This document shows positions 5,469 through 14,122 of a stretch of DNA of 64,000 nucleotides, in pieces (position 1 is the first letter of the stretch; every line of letters starts with the position of its first letter). Origin of the DNA: Candidatus Thiodiazotropha sp. (ex Epidulcina cf. delphinae) (GTDB lineage Bacteria; Pseudomonadota; Gammaproteobacteria; Chromatiales; Chromatiaceae); NCBI GenBank assembly GCA_025656455.1, contig JAHXHS010000018.1, forward strand, positions 1 to 64,000, written 5' to 3'. The position numbers and the translations under genes were made by a program. The notes beneath the pieces were generated by a model that saw nothing but the letters and a program-made list of their open reading frames with translations, had not been told where the DNA came from and did not search any database.

Positions 5469-7283
5469 TTATTTTGTCACATGCTGTAGAACTACGTCAT
5501 CGACGCCAAGATTGACGTGGGATGCCGGGCCGGCAATAAGCAGGAAAGCATCACGCAAATCACCATTCGGCTGAATAGTGAATTCCGCGGACAGATCCTG
5601 CCACGACCAACCATTCACAACTTCTTTTTTCAACAGTATCCAATGACCACCGGTGTTATCACTGTAGTGGAGATAGATACGTCCGGTCTGTGCCGATCCG
5701 GAATCATGGCGAAGAGACGCCGATATACGGTAAGTCTCACCAGCATTAACAAGGCCATAGACAGAACGCGTCACACCGGAGTACCAGCGACCGCGGTAGA
5801 AGCTGACCAAATGAGGATTACCGTTGTCGTCTGACCCAATACCGATACGGCTGTAAAAACCACGCCACCCGGATACGCCGCTTGAGAAATCGCCATTAGA
5901 CAGAAGATTATCCGTCGTACCGGGGCCTCCGGTATCTTCCGGCTTTGTGGTAACGGCCAACGGATCACTCAGGGCCGAGCGGTTTTGGGCCGAATCGAGA
6001 GCGAGTACTTGATATCGGTATGAAACCCCGGCCTCGAGTCCTGCATCGCTATACGAGGGCTGTTGGCTGGAGCCGACTTTTTGATCGTCCCGATACACCT
6101 CATAACCTACCACGCTTGATTCAGAATCCTCGGATGGCTGCCAGCGAAGGTCAACCTGATTTTGGGTGATCGTAACAGCCGTCAGGTCTGCCGGAACCGT
6201 CGGAGGCGTCGTGTCGACAGGTGTGGAAGCGGTATCAGTCTGTGCTGTCAATACATCACTCAGCGCCGATCGGTTATTCGCCGCGTCAAAGGCGAGCACA
6301 TTATAGCTATAGGTGGTGCCGGCATCCAAACCTTGATCGCTAAAGCTCGGCACCGAAACCGTTGCAACCTGATTGCCGTCACGCAAGACCTCATAACCGG
6401 TAACTGCATTGTTGTCAGTGGAGGGACGCCATCCAAAGCTGATACTGCTTTCAGTAACCTGTTCAACACTCAGGTTGCCCGGCACCGTCGGCGGTTCGGT
6501 ATCTTGAGTCGTACCCCCGCCACCGTTATCCTTTTCCGGGCGGAAAGCGGCAATCTGGGATGCAAGCCGGTTGAGGTTGGTGGAAGCGTCCGCGCCATCC
6601 GCCAACGAGATACCACGGCCGCAAGGCTGGTTTTTACACGCATTTATTGAAGGATTGGAAAAATAAGGCAATGTGCGCGCATTGTATGCGCTCGTGTATG
6701 CCATTACCGTGACAAAACTGTTTTGAACGCCATGTCCCCGCGCCCATGGCCAAACACCACCCTCGCTACCTTGGGCATAGGAATGTCCTAGCCCCATGTT
6801 GTGCCCCACCTCATGAGCCATTGAACTGGTGCAGGGTGCGCCAACAACGCTGAATGGAACAGAATCCGCTACATATGAAGATAATTTGCCCGTATCGGGA
6901 TTGCCAAAACCAAGATAGGCGATACCACAATAATAGGGCGCGGTCACCAGTGTCACCAAATCCGCTCCATACTGTTCGCGTAATGCCGCCACATTCTGGT
7001 TTGATTGCAGCCGGTCCAATGCGGTGCTTGATGCTGTTTCATCGCCTGCAAAATTGATTTTGCTCAGATGCACCACCCGGAATTGCATATCAACACCCGA
7101 GTTTTGAAGGGCCTGATTGGTGTAAGTCACCATAGCGCTAATTGCCGCGGCAGGGTCCTTAAAGCCGGCCTCGTCCGTATAAAGCGCAAGCAGATCAACC
7201 CGTTGTGCGCTGTACACGCCTCCAGACAAACCTAACAGACTCAAACCCAGCAGGGCCGTGGATATTTGTTTGATTTTTTTCAT
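5469..7283 (-). CDS. Secreted zinc metallopeptidase with two FN3 domains and a carbohydrate-binding tail
   Basis: This protein of about 604 residues starts with a Sec signal peptide (MKKIKQISTALLGLSLLGLS, cleaved near VYSA). The catalytic domain, roughly residues 30-250, carries the metzincin zinc site HEVGHNMGLGHS near 157-168 and a Met-turn region VTVMAYTSAY, as in reprolysin-like M12-type peptidases. Two fibronectin type III repeats follow (about 270-360 and 365-450), then a beta-rich carbohydrate-binding-like module (LLSNGDFSSGVSGWRGFYSR onward). It should digest extracellular protein, perhaps while bound to glycans. ATG 7283 is chosen for its GGAG site; TTG 7289 is less likely. No propeptide precedes the catalytic domain, but the gene just upstream encodes a propeptide-like protein. 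Confidence 0.88.
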   Translation of the reverse strand: MKKIKQISTALLGLSLLGLSGGVYSAQRVDLLALYTDEAGFKDPAAAISAMVTYTNQALQNSGVDMQFRVVHLSKINFAGDETASSTALDRLQSNQNVAALREQYGADLVTLVTAPYYCGIAYLGFGNPDTGKLSSYVADSVPFSVVGAPCTSSMAHEVGHNMGLGHSYAQGSEGGVWPWARGHGVQNSFVTVMAYTSAYNARTLPYFSNPSINACKNQPCGRGISLADGADASTNLNRLASQIAAFRPEKDNGGGGTTQDTEPPTVPGNLSVEQVTESSISFGWRPSTDNNAVTGYEVLRDGNQVATVSVPSFSDQGLDAGTTYSYNVLAFDAANNRSALSDVLTAQTDTASTPVDTTPPTVPADLTAVTITQNQVDLRWQPSEDSESSVVGYEVYRDDQKVGSSQQPSYSDAGLEAGVSYRYQVLALDSAQNRSALSDPLAVTTKPEDTGGPGTTDNLLSNGDFSSGVSGWRGFYSRIGIGSDDNGNPHLVSFYRGRWYSGVTRSVYGLVNAGETYRISASLRHDSGSAQTGRIYLHYSDNTGGHWILLKKEVVNGWSWQDLSAEFTIQPNGDLRDAFLLIAGPASHVNLGVDDVVLQHVTK

Positions 7284-7353
7284 CGTCAAGCTCCATTAAT
7301 TTATTTACTCACTACTTAATTAATTCCCTGTACCTCAAAAGCTAATTTACAAA

Positions 7354-8100
7354 TCAAATCTCGGGGGGCGGTTCAATTTCCTTACCTTTTTCGTCATCGA
7401 GCACAATGTCATCCGTCAGCGGCCAACGAGCCACAATATCCGCATCGTTTGTAACCTTGCCTTCACCCGATTCGTTATCAATCTCGACATTGAATACGCC
7501 TTCCGGTGTTGCAACCCAAATATAAGTAGCCAGCGCCCCCCTATTGATACTCATTCGATAAAAGCTTTCTACATCATCGAGTTCCACATTCAAGTTCGTA
7601 ACGCCTGACACGATGGAATCCACCTCAACAACTTTTCCCGTGTAGTTTCGGTCAGTCTGCGGAATATAGACTTCCACCTGACTTGACATGCCAAGAGCGG
7701 CCAATACCGAAGGATCGGCACGAATATACTCAGAAGGCACCTCTTCATTGATTGGTTTGAGTGTCGGATCTGTATCCCATAAGCTTACGATTTCTTGTGA
7801 TATTGCCTGCTGAGCGCTATCGCTACCGTTGTAATCACCACTGCTTCCTGCAATATCTTCAGGGCCGTTGCCAATCGGTGCATCTTCTCTGTTGACGGTC
7901 TGTTCCCTCGACGAACCCCGGGATACGCTAGACGCCATCCCAACCACTTGCGGCTTCTCCACTGCATGCGCATCTTCTCCGGCAATACTTGTCCGCCCAG
8001 CGACATCCGGCTCCTCCGAATCAAACTTATCGGATAACACTACGGCCATACCGCCAAAGGTCGCCAACAACACAACAATTGAAAGGGTTTTAATTTCCAT
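7354..8100 (-). CDS. Exported protein resembling a detached metallopeptidase propeptide
   Basis: This 248-residue protein has one N-terminal hydrophobic segment (IVVLLATFGGMAVVL, residues about 8-22), either a signal anchor or an uncleaved signal. A low-complexity linker to about 110 follows. The C-terminal domain has VYIPQTDRNYTGKVVEVDSI, NLNVELDDVESF and ATYIWVATPEGVFNVEI. That domain resembles the propeptide found N-terminal to many secreted zinc metallopeptidases ('G-x-V-x-x-V ... TPEG-x-x-x-I'). The gene lies 70 bp upstream of a metallopeptidase that lacks any propeptide, on the same strand. I infer that it acts in trans as a folding helper or inhibitor of that enzyme. It could instead be an unrelated envelope protein. 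Confidence 0.6.
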   Translation of the reverse strand: MEIKTLSIVVLLATFGGMAVVLSDKFDSEEPDVAGRTSIAGEDAHAVEKPQVVGMASSVSRGSSREQTVNREDAPIGNGPEDIAGSSGDYNGSDSAQQAISQEIVSLWDTDPTLKPINEEVPSEYIRADPSVLAALGMSSQVEVYIPQTDRNYTGKVVEVDSIVSGVTNLNVELDDVESFYRMSINRGALATYIWVATPEGVFNVEIDNESGEGKVTNDADIVARWPLTDDIVLDDEKGKEIEPPPEI

Positions 8101-8343
8101 GCTCTTTCACCCATCGGATAATTAAATCCACGATATAGGAACAGATGGAGAAAAAGCGTGAATTGATCCACAGCATCTACAGATGCCTCTCAGAGGGGTT
8201 ATCTGGAAAACAAACAAGGCTTGAAGAACGGATCTTCTTCTGATCGAGCGGGTAGAACAGCACAAAGCGACAACCATCACGCACGCAATATCAGAGGTGG
8301 AGGAACCGTAAATGAACACAAATCAATACAAACAGACTTGGCT

Positions 8344-8381
8344 ATTATTAACCCGGCAACTAAGTATGCCGGGTTAATAAT
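8344..8381. repeat. Family A palindrome, minimal copy, supplying the hyuB stop
   Basis: The 38-bp inverted repeat ATTATTAACCCGGC ... GCCGGGTTAATAAT is the minimal form of the dispersed family whose full copies lie at 27165-27449 and 29522-29804. The stop codon of the hydantoinase gene (8374-8376) lies in its right arm. Other solo or partial copies are at 11635-11678, 14034-14068, 27450-27484, 28427-28463, 43600-43640, 52488-52514 and 53514-53553. Confidence 0.75.
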
Positions 8382-9936
8382 CGCAACACTCACCATCTTC
8401 AGGCATCACTCCCCAACCGCCCCCACCCGGTGTTTCGATGGTGAGTCGATCACCCGTCTCAACCTTCAGAGAGACCTTGGCCGGCAGTTGTTTTCCATTA
8501 TGACTGTTGATGCCCACTTGCCCCGGCATGCCGCCGCAACTTCCCCACGGCTGATGGTTTCGCCGCTCTGTCAATAGGGTGACCTGGGTCGGGGCAAGAA
8601 ACTTGAATGTTCTGATCAACCCCTCACCACCGCATCTGAAGCCTCTCCCACACGAACCGCTGCGCAGTGCATACCGTTCCAGCCGCAACGGAAAACGTGT
8701 CTCGATCACCTCGATGGGGGTATTCAGGGTATTGGTCATGTGGGTCTGCACACCATCCAACCCACCGCCATCGCGGCCGGCGCCCATACCGCCTCCGATG
8801 GTCTCGTAATAGTCCCATTGCGACCCATCGCTGTCACTGCCCATGGCCACATTGTTCATGCTGCCATGACTGGCAGCCGGCAGCGCTTCGGGCAGCGCTT
8901 GCCCCAGCGCCCCCAATACCACATCGACCACCCGGGTGCTGGTCTCCACGTTACCTGCCGCAACGGCTGCCGGGCGTGTTGCATTCAGCAGACTTCCCTC
9001 GGGCGCGTTGAGATGTATGGATCTGAAACAACCCGCGCATGCTGGCGTTTGGGAAGGCATGAGACAGCGAAAGACATAATAGACCGCTGCCGCGGCCACC
9101 GAGACGGGACAGTTGATATTTCCAGGAACCTGGGGGGCCGTACCCGCAAAGTCTGCCAGGATATGATCGGTATTCACCGCCAACCTGACACGAATCGGTA
9201 TGTCTCCATTCCCCTGACCATCATCGTCCATTACATCCTCGAACCGATATTCCCCAACCGGTATCCGTTTCAAGGCTTCCCACGCCAGGCGTTCGGCATA
9301 GCTGTTCAGGGCTGCCAATCCGCTCAAGAACGCCTCCCTGCCCCATTCGTCTATCAGCCGATGCAAACGTTTCAGACCACTGCGATTGGCGCTGATCTGG
9401 GCGGCGAAATCGCCTTCCGATTCCCGGGGATTACGATTATCGCCAGTAAGCTGTCGTAGAAAATCACCATCCACCGCGCCGCCCCTGACCAGCTTACCCG
9501 GCGGAATGACGCGCCCCTCCTGCTCCAGGGTACTGGAGACCGGCATCGATCCGGGAGAACTGGCGCCGATATCGGCATGATGCGCCCGGTTGACCAGGAA
9601 AGCGCTAGGCCGACCTTCATAAAAGAGGGGCGCGATGAGTGTCACATCAGGCAGGTGCGTCCCCCCCATGAAGGGATCATTGAGCACCACCATGTCGCCA
9701 CTATGCCACGCCACCCTGGAGACGATATCGGCCATCGCATAGGCCATACTGCCGAGATGAACCGGTATGTGCGCGGCCTGGGCGCACAGTTCACCCTGGG
9801 CATCGAACACAGCACAGGAAAAATCGAGCCGGTCACGAATGTTGGGGGAAAAGGCGGCATTGCGTAACACCGCGCCCATCTCATCGCATACCGCCTCCAG
9901 ACGCGAGGTAAAAATGTTCAGTTCGATCGGGTCCAT
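8374..9936 (-). CDS. hyuB: Hydantoinase B/oxoprolinase family protein
   Basis: This 520-residue protein is of the HyuB family (N-methylhydantoinase B, 5-oxoprolinase B-type subunit). Features in order are DPIELNIFTSRLEAVCDEMG at the start, FSPNIRDRLDFSCAVFD, HIPVHLGSMAYAM, the VVLNDPFMGGTHLPDVTLI block near 90, HHADIGASSPGSMP, and a C-terminal TPGGGGWG near 510. These enzymes hydrolyse lactam rings with ATP and normally work with a HyuA subunit. No hyuA is present: upstream lies a divergent diguanylate cyclase. It is therefore an orphan subunit. ATG 9936 is supported by a GAGG site and by the family start. The last codons lie in a dispersed palindrome (8344-8381). Confidence 0.85.
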   Translation of the reverse strand: MDPIELNIFTSRLEAVCDEMGAVLRNAAFSPNIRDRLDFSCAVFDAQGELCAQAAHIPVHLGSMAYAMADIVSRVAWHSGDMVVLNDPFMGGTHLPDVTLIAPLFYEGRPSAFLVNRAHHADIGASSPGSMPVSSTLEQEGRVIPPGKLVRGGAVDGDFLRQLTGDNRNPRESEGDFAAQISANRSGLKRLHRLIDEWGREAFLSGLAALNSYAERLAWEALKRIPVGEYRFEDVMDDDGQGNGDIPIRVRLAVNTDHILADFAGTAPQVPGNINCPVSVAAAAVYYVFRCLMPSQTPACAGCFRSIHLNAPEGSLLNATRPAAVAAGNVETSTRVVDVVLGALGQALPEALPAASHGSMNNVAMGSDSDGSQWDYYETIGGGMGAGRDGGGLDGVQTHMTNTLNTPIEVIETRFPLRLERYALRSGSCGRGFRCGGEGLIRTFKFLAPTQVTLLTERRNHQPWGSCGGMPGQVGINSHNGKQLPAKVSLKVETGDRLTIETPGGGGWGVMPEDGECCDY

Positions 9937-10120
9937 CGAATCATCCTCTAACGATGCGGATGCCCAGCGTCGGCGCTTTTCGCTGAGGCGTCGCAGGCAC
10001 ACCACGCTCAGCGCGCCGATATGCACATCATGTTAACAAGCCCTGGTAGATTCTGTAACATTCACAATCACTCAAATGCGCCAAGGCCGGTTGCCGGCCG
10101 ACAGCAGGGCTCCTTCACAA

Positions 10121-11584
10121 ATGGACGTGAGAATAGTGCTGAATGATCGCCGCAAGTTTGTAGGGATTCTTTCTATCTTGCTGGTCGGCGGGTTTCTCGC
10201 CGTCAGCCTGATCAGCTACAGGGTGGCTCACGATTCGATCAGCGAGCAGATCGCCGTCGATACCCTGCCGCTGACCAGCGACAACATCTATTCTGAGATC
10301 CAGAGGGATCTGCTTCGTCCCATTTTTATCTCCTCAGTCATGGCCCAGGACACATTTCTCCGCGACTGGGCATTGGCCGGGGAGCAGGAACCCGAGCAGC
10401 TACGCCGTTATCTGCAAGAGATTCAGAACCGTTACGACACAGTTACCAGCTACTTCATCTCCGAGAAGAGCCGCAACTACTATCATCCCACCGGGATTGT
10501 TAAAAAAGTCGCCGAGGGTGCGCCGGAGGACGCGTGGTATTTCCGCACCCGTGACCTGCCGGCAGGAGAAGAGTACGAGGTGAATATCGATACCGATACG
10601 GCTGACCGCGCCAGCACTACCGTGTTTGTCAACTACCGGGTCTACGACTATGGGGGAGAATTTATCGGCATTACCGGCGTTGGACTTGCCGTGGAGCTGG
10701 TAAAGCAGTTGGTGGAAACCTATCAACGACGCTACGGACGTCAAGTCTATTTCATCGATCGCCAGGGTGAGGTAGCCCTGCATGGCGACGGGTTTGAGGG
10801 ACCGCTCACGATCCACCAGCGCCCAGGCCTGAAGCGCATCGCCACCCAGATTTTGACCTCCCCTTCAGGATCGTTTAGCTTTCGGCGCGGTAACAGAAAA
10901 GTCTACCTCAATAGCCGGTTGGTGCCAGAATTCAAGTGGTATCTGATGGTGGAGCAGGAGGAGGATCCGGCGGAGCGGCGGCTGCTGAAAACCCTGTTCA
11001 TGAACTTGCTGTTAAGCCTGCTTGTCACCGGCGGAGTTCTGCTGCTGGCCTATCTCACCATCGGTGGCTATCAGCGCCGCTTAGAGCAGATGGCCGCCAC
11101 TGACAAGTTGACGGGAACCGCTAACCGCCAGGCATTCGAGATCCTGTTCGAGCAGACAGTGCGCAGCGCCAAGCGAAAGGAGGCATCGCTCTCCGTGGTC
11201 ATGCTCGACATCGACCGCTTCAAGCAGGTCAACGATACTTACGGACACCTGGCAGGCGACCTGGTGCTCAGAACCGTCGCTAATCTAATCCGAAGAGCGA
11301 TCCGCGAATCAGACACCGTCTGCCGCTGGGGTGGAGAGGAGTTTTTGCTCCTTCTACCCGAGTGCGATCTCGACCATGCCCGTAAATTGGCCGAACGGAT
11401 ACGCTCGGCTGTTGAGGCGCGCTCCATCGCCACCGGCCTCGACAGAGTGACGGTTACCGCCAGCCTCGGTGTCGCCCAATACGGTCACGACGAACTCCCG
11501 GCAGAGTTGCTGAGTCGCGCCGATCGAGCCCTCTACGAGGCCAAAGGACAGGGCCGTAACCGGGTGACTCTCAGCAAGCGATAA
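10121..11584 (+). CDS. Diguanylate cyclase with periplasmic Cache sensor
   Basis: This 487-residue inner-membrane protein has a transmembrane helix near residues 13-34 (FVGILSILLVGGFLAVSLIS), a periplasmic dCache-like sensor of about 270 residues, and a second helix (LFMNLLLSLLVTGGVLLLAY). The C-terminal GGDEF domain carries the active site as GGEEF (CRWGGEEFLLLLPECD), with the upstream DKLTGTANRQAFE and MLDIDRFKQVNDTYGH motifs. It should make cyclic di-GMP from GTP in response to an extracytoplasmic ligand. An inhibitory I-site RxxD is not obvious before GGEEF. I start at ATG 10121 because it opens the first membrane segment naturally; an in-frame ATG at 10076 would add 15 residues. It diverges from hyuB. 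Confidence 0.9.
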   Translation: MDVRIVLNDRRKFVGILSILLVGGFLAVSLISYRVAHDSISEQIAVDTLPLTSDNIYSEIQRDLLRPIFISSVMAQDTFLRDWALAGEQEPEQLRRYLQEIQNRYDTVTSYFISEKSRNYYHPTGIVKKVAEGAPEDAWYFRTRDLPAGEEYEVNIDTDTADRASTTVFVNYRVYDYGGEFIGITGVGLAVELVKQLVETYQRRYGRQVYFIDRQGEVALHGDGFEGPLTIHQRPGLKRIATQILTSPSGSFSFRRGNRKVYLNSRLVPEFKWYLMVEQEEDPAERRLLKTLFMNLLLSLLVTGGVLLLAYLTIGGYQRRLEQMAATDKLTGTANRQAFEILFEQTVRSAKRKEASLSVVMLDIDRFKQVNDTYGHLAGDLVLRTVANLIRRAIRESDTVCRWGGEEFLLLLPECDLDHARKLAERIRSAVEARSIATGLDRVTVTASLGVAQYGHDELPAELLSRADRALYEAKGQGRNRVTLSKR

Positions 11585-11634
11585 GTTTGTCGATTTTGCG
11601 TCTTGTGTCTTTCCCAGGTTTACATCGCCGCCAG

Positions 11635-11678
11635 GCTATTAACCCGGCGCCCTAATAGGTTGCCGGGCTAATAAAAGG
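11635..11678. repeat. Family A palindrome after the diguanylate cyclase
   Basis: The copy reads CTATTAACCCGGCGCC ... GGTTGCCGGGCTAATAAAA, a variant of the family A ends with extra CG pairs. It lies about 50 bp after the cyclase stop codon and could serve as a 3' mRNA end. The following A-rich run is not a T run on the gene's strand, so I do not call it a terminator. At 11713-11730 another dispersed repeat (GTGTAGTGTCCTATA) follows. Confidence 0.6.
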
Positions 11679-11877
11679 TGAACTGCCTCGGGATTGATCT
11701 ATGACGAGGTACACGAGTGTAGTGTCCTATATCCTTATGATGGAGTACCATCTCCCCCACAAATCACCCTGTTGCATAGCCGCCAAGGCATGGATAGAAT
11801 AGCCGACCTTTCTACTAGGTTTTAATCCGATTCCCGATAACACCGGACAACAACCACCAATCAAAGGAGTATTACCC

Positions 11878-12459
11878 ATGGCACACGAACTACCCCCCTT
11901 GCCCTATGCCATCGACGCGCTGGAACCCGTCATCTCCAAGGAGACCCTGGAGTTCCACCACGGCAAGCACCACAACACCTATGTGACCAATCTGAACAAC
12001 CTGATTCCGGGCACGGCGTTCGAAAACGCCTCCCTGGAAGCGATCATCATGAAATCATCCGGCGGCGTTTTCAACAATGCGGCCCAGATCTGGAACCACA
12101 CCTTCTACTGGAGCTGCCTGCGCAGCCCGAGTAACGACAACGCCCCGAGCGGCGCCCTGGCAGACGCCATCAACACGGCCTTCGGCTCTTTCGACGAATT
12201 CAAGAAAAAATTCGCTACCGCCGGCGCCACCAATTTCGGCTCCGGCTGGACCTGGCTGGTGCAGAACGATGACGGCAGTCTGGAGATCTTCAACACCTCC
12301 AATGCAGGCACGCCGATGACCTCGGGCAAGAAGGCCCTGTTCACCGCCGATGTGTGGGAGCACGCCTACTACATCGACTACCGCAACGCCCGCCCCGCCT
12401 ATCTGGAGGCGCTGTGGAGAGTGGTCAACTGGGATTTCGTCGCCGGCAATATGGGCTGA
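11878..12459 (+). CDS. sodB: Iron superoxide dismutase
   Basis: This 193-residue cytoplasmic enzyme converts superoxide into hydrogen peroxide and oxygen. It has the length and pattern of proteobacterial Fe-SOD. The metal ligands are visible as His in [13 protein letters not shown] (near 27), His in WNHTFYW (near 75), and Asp and His in [11 protein letters not shown] (near 157 and 161). Fe-type context residues ([22 protein letters not shown]) favour iron over manganese. The ATG at 11878 has an AAAGGAG site seven bases upstream. The gene stands alone, with a hairpin terminator 50 bp after its stop. Confidence 0.97.
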   Translation: MAHELPPLPYAIDALEPVISKETLEFHHGKHHNTYVTNLNNLIPGTAFENASLEAIIMKSSGGVFNNAAQIWNHTFYWSCLRSPSNDNAPSGALADAINTAFGSFDEFKKKFATAGATNFGSGWTWLVQNDDGSLEIFNTSNAGTPMTSGKKALFTADVWEHAYYIDYRNARPAYLEALWRVVNWDFVAGNMG

Positions 12460-12508
12460 TGGCACGACCAGCCTTCGATAATCCTGAACCGGCGGATTCA
12501 GGATAGTA

Positions 12509-12541
12509 CCCTCCGCGATCCGGCAGGATTGCGGGGGGTTT
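12509..12541 (+). terminator. Terminator hairpin after sodB
   Basis: A 13-bp stem (CCCTCCGCGATCC pairing GGATTGCGGGGGG with two G-T wobbles) around the loop GGCA is followed by TTTATA. It lies 50 bp after the sodB stop codon. The T run is short (three), so termination may be partial, but the stem is very strong. Confidence 0.7.
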
Positions 12542-12674
12542 ATACCGTAAGCGCCCTGATCAGATCCGCGCCACCGATCGCCTGCCTAATCGAAACAGTT
12601 GGATAGAGAAAACAGATGACCATGCTGATAGCATATTGAGGCTGATAGGGCTGTCACACGACCGGCAAGGCGCA

Positions 12675-13550
12675 ATGAATAGCGATTTAACGTATCTTCC
12701 ACAACGCAAACGCGACGATCTGCAACGGGTCGTGGCGATCCTGCGCGAGCGCTGTCCGGCGGTGGACATGATCGTTCTGTTCGGCTCCTATGCCCGTGGC
12801 GACTGGCGGGAGGCGAAGGATCTGGCGCCGGACCGGCGCTCGGGGCATCCGTCCGATTACGATATTCTGGCGATCTTCGAGGATGAGGCGGCTTGCAATT
12901 CCCTGGCGTGGCAAGAGATCGCCATGGCGTGCAGCGAGGCGAAGCTCTCCGCGACGCCGCGCTTTATCCACCACGATATCGGTTTTGTGAACCGCAAGCT
13001 GGCGCAGGGGCAGTACTTCTTCTCGGATATCGTCGCCGAGGGGAAGGCGCTTTACGATGCCGGCGCATTCACGCTCTCCGAGCCGAAGCCGTTATTGCCG
13101 AAGGAACGGCTGGATATTGCCCAGCGTGATTTTGCGCATTGGTTCCAGAGGGCAGAGCAGTTTTATGAAAACTACGAGCATAACTTTTTTAAGGATTGGA
13201 TGGAGATGGCGGCTTTCAGTCTCCATCAGGCCGCTGAATCCGCTTACAAAACCACACTCATCGTCTTCACCGGCTATATCCCCGACGAACACTATCTCGC
13301 TATTCTGGGCGCCAGGGCGGCCGAGGTCGATCCGGCCTTCGGGGCCGTCTTCCCTTCTGCAAGCGATTTCGAGCGCGACGCCTTCACCGCGCTGGAGTAT
13401 GCCTACATCGGCGCACGCTACGACAAGCGCTACACCATCGACGAACGGACCGTGACCTACCTGGCGGCGCAGGTCGAGGCGCTGCTCCAGCTCACCGAGG
13501 GGCGATGCTGCGAGAAGATCGCCGCACTCCAGGGCACCGCCGCCGACTGA
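12675..13550 (+). CDS. MNT-HEPN fusion: nucleotidyltransferase plus HEPN domain
   Basis: This 291-residue protein joins two domains that usually form two-gene toxin-antitoxin pairs. Residues about 15-120 are a minimal nucleotidyltransferase with the catalytic pattern VLFGSYARGDW and, further on, PSDYDILAIFED, in which the two Asp residues of DYD bind metal. Residues about 150-280 are a helical HEPN domain (WFQRAEQFYENYEHN, HQAAESAYKTTLIVFTGY). In separate pairs MNT inactivates the HEPN RNase by AMP transfer. Here I find no clear R-x4-6-H RNase motif in the HEPN part. I chose ATG 12675 because the DLTYLPQRKRDDL segment leads the family; an ATG at 12636 is also in frame. Its substrate is unknown. 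Confidence 0.8.
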   Translation: MNSDLTYLPQRKRDDLQRVVAILRERCPAVDMIVLFGSYARGDWREAKDLAPDRRSGHPSDYDILAIFEDEAACNSLAWQEIAMACSEAKLSATPRFIHHDIGFVNRKLAQGQYFFSDIVAEGKALYDAGAFTLSEPKPLLPKERLDIAQRDFAHWFQRAEQFYENYEHNFFKDWMEMAAFSLHQAAESAYKTTLIVFTGYIPDEHYLAILGARAAEVDPAFGAVFPSASDFERDAFTALEYAYIGARYDKRYTIDERTVTYLAAQVEALLQLTEGRCCEKIAALQGTAAD

Positions 13551-14122
13551 TGGTGCTTGCGCTGCCGTGCAAGGCGAAAAAAATGGATGCAGACCCACCT
13601 TGCCGGCGGATGTAAAAGGCAAAATATGCCTCTGACTCATCGATATTCCATCATTGCTCGAAAAGACCCAATTTGTGGACCATAGTGCCCAAAATAGGTC
13701 CCTCAATGCGCTAATTAGTGTCCGTCCAAAAACAAGACAATTTTTCTCGCAAAGACGCAAAGATCGCCAAGGAAAAATAAATACAATAAAAAAACGGCTC
13801 TTCCCCTAATCGAGCGGGTAACAAGAAAGCACATGAATAGGCCGCAAATGAACGCCAATCACCGCAAATAACGCAAATGGTTTCACCATTTATGACGAGG
13901 TATATTAGAACCTGTGAATCCTCGGAACTCATATACCGACTTGATCCGGTAACAAGCAAGCATTTCGTTATTAATCCGAAGGATTGATAAATTTGCGGTC
14001 CTTTGCGGTGATTGGCGTTCATTTGCGGCCAATTATTAACCCGGCAACCAAGTATGTCGTGTTCAGCCGCCGTGCGCCAGCCTACAGCAAGGCATCAGAA
14101 GCGACGGACTTACGAACCCTGC
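13551..14122. other. Intergenic repeat zone between MNT-HEPN gene and pyk
   Basis: No gene is visible in these 570 bases. At 13714-13790 lies the left half of family B (TTAGTGTCCGTCC, then CTCGCAAAGACGC and AAGATCGCC). Around 13820-13870 and 13990-14030 there are facing copies of a short unit containing AATGAACGCCAATC/GATTGGCGTTCATT. At 14034-14068 lies a truncated family A end (ATTAACCCGGCAACC). These look like debris of non-autonomous elements rather than regulatory sequence. Confidence 0.65.

Noticed and set aside
8344..8381. Family A palindromes as intrinsic terminators
   Set aside because: No T run follows the arms in the direction of the nearby genes, and the same sequence occurs as the end of a larger element.
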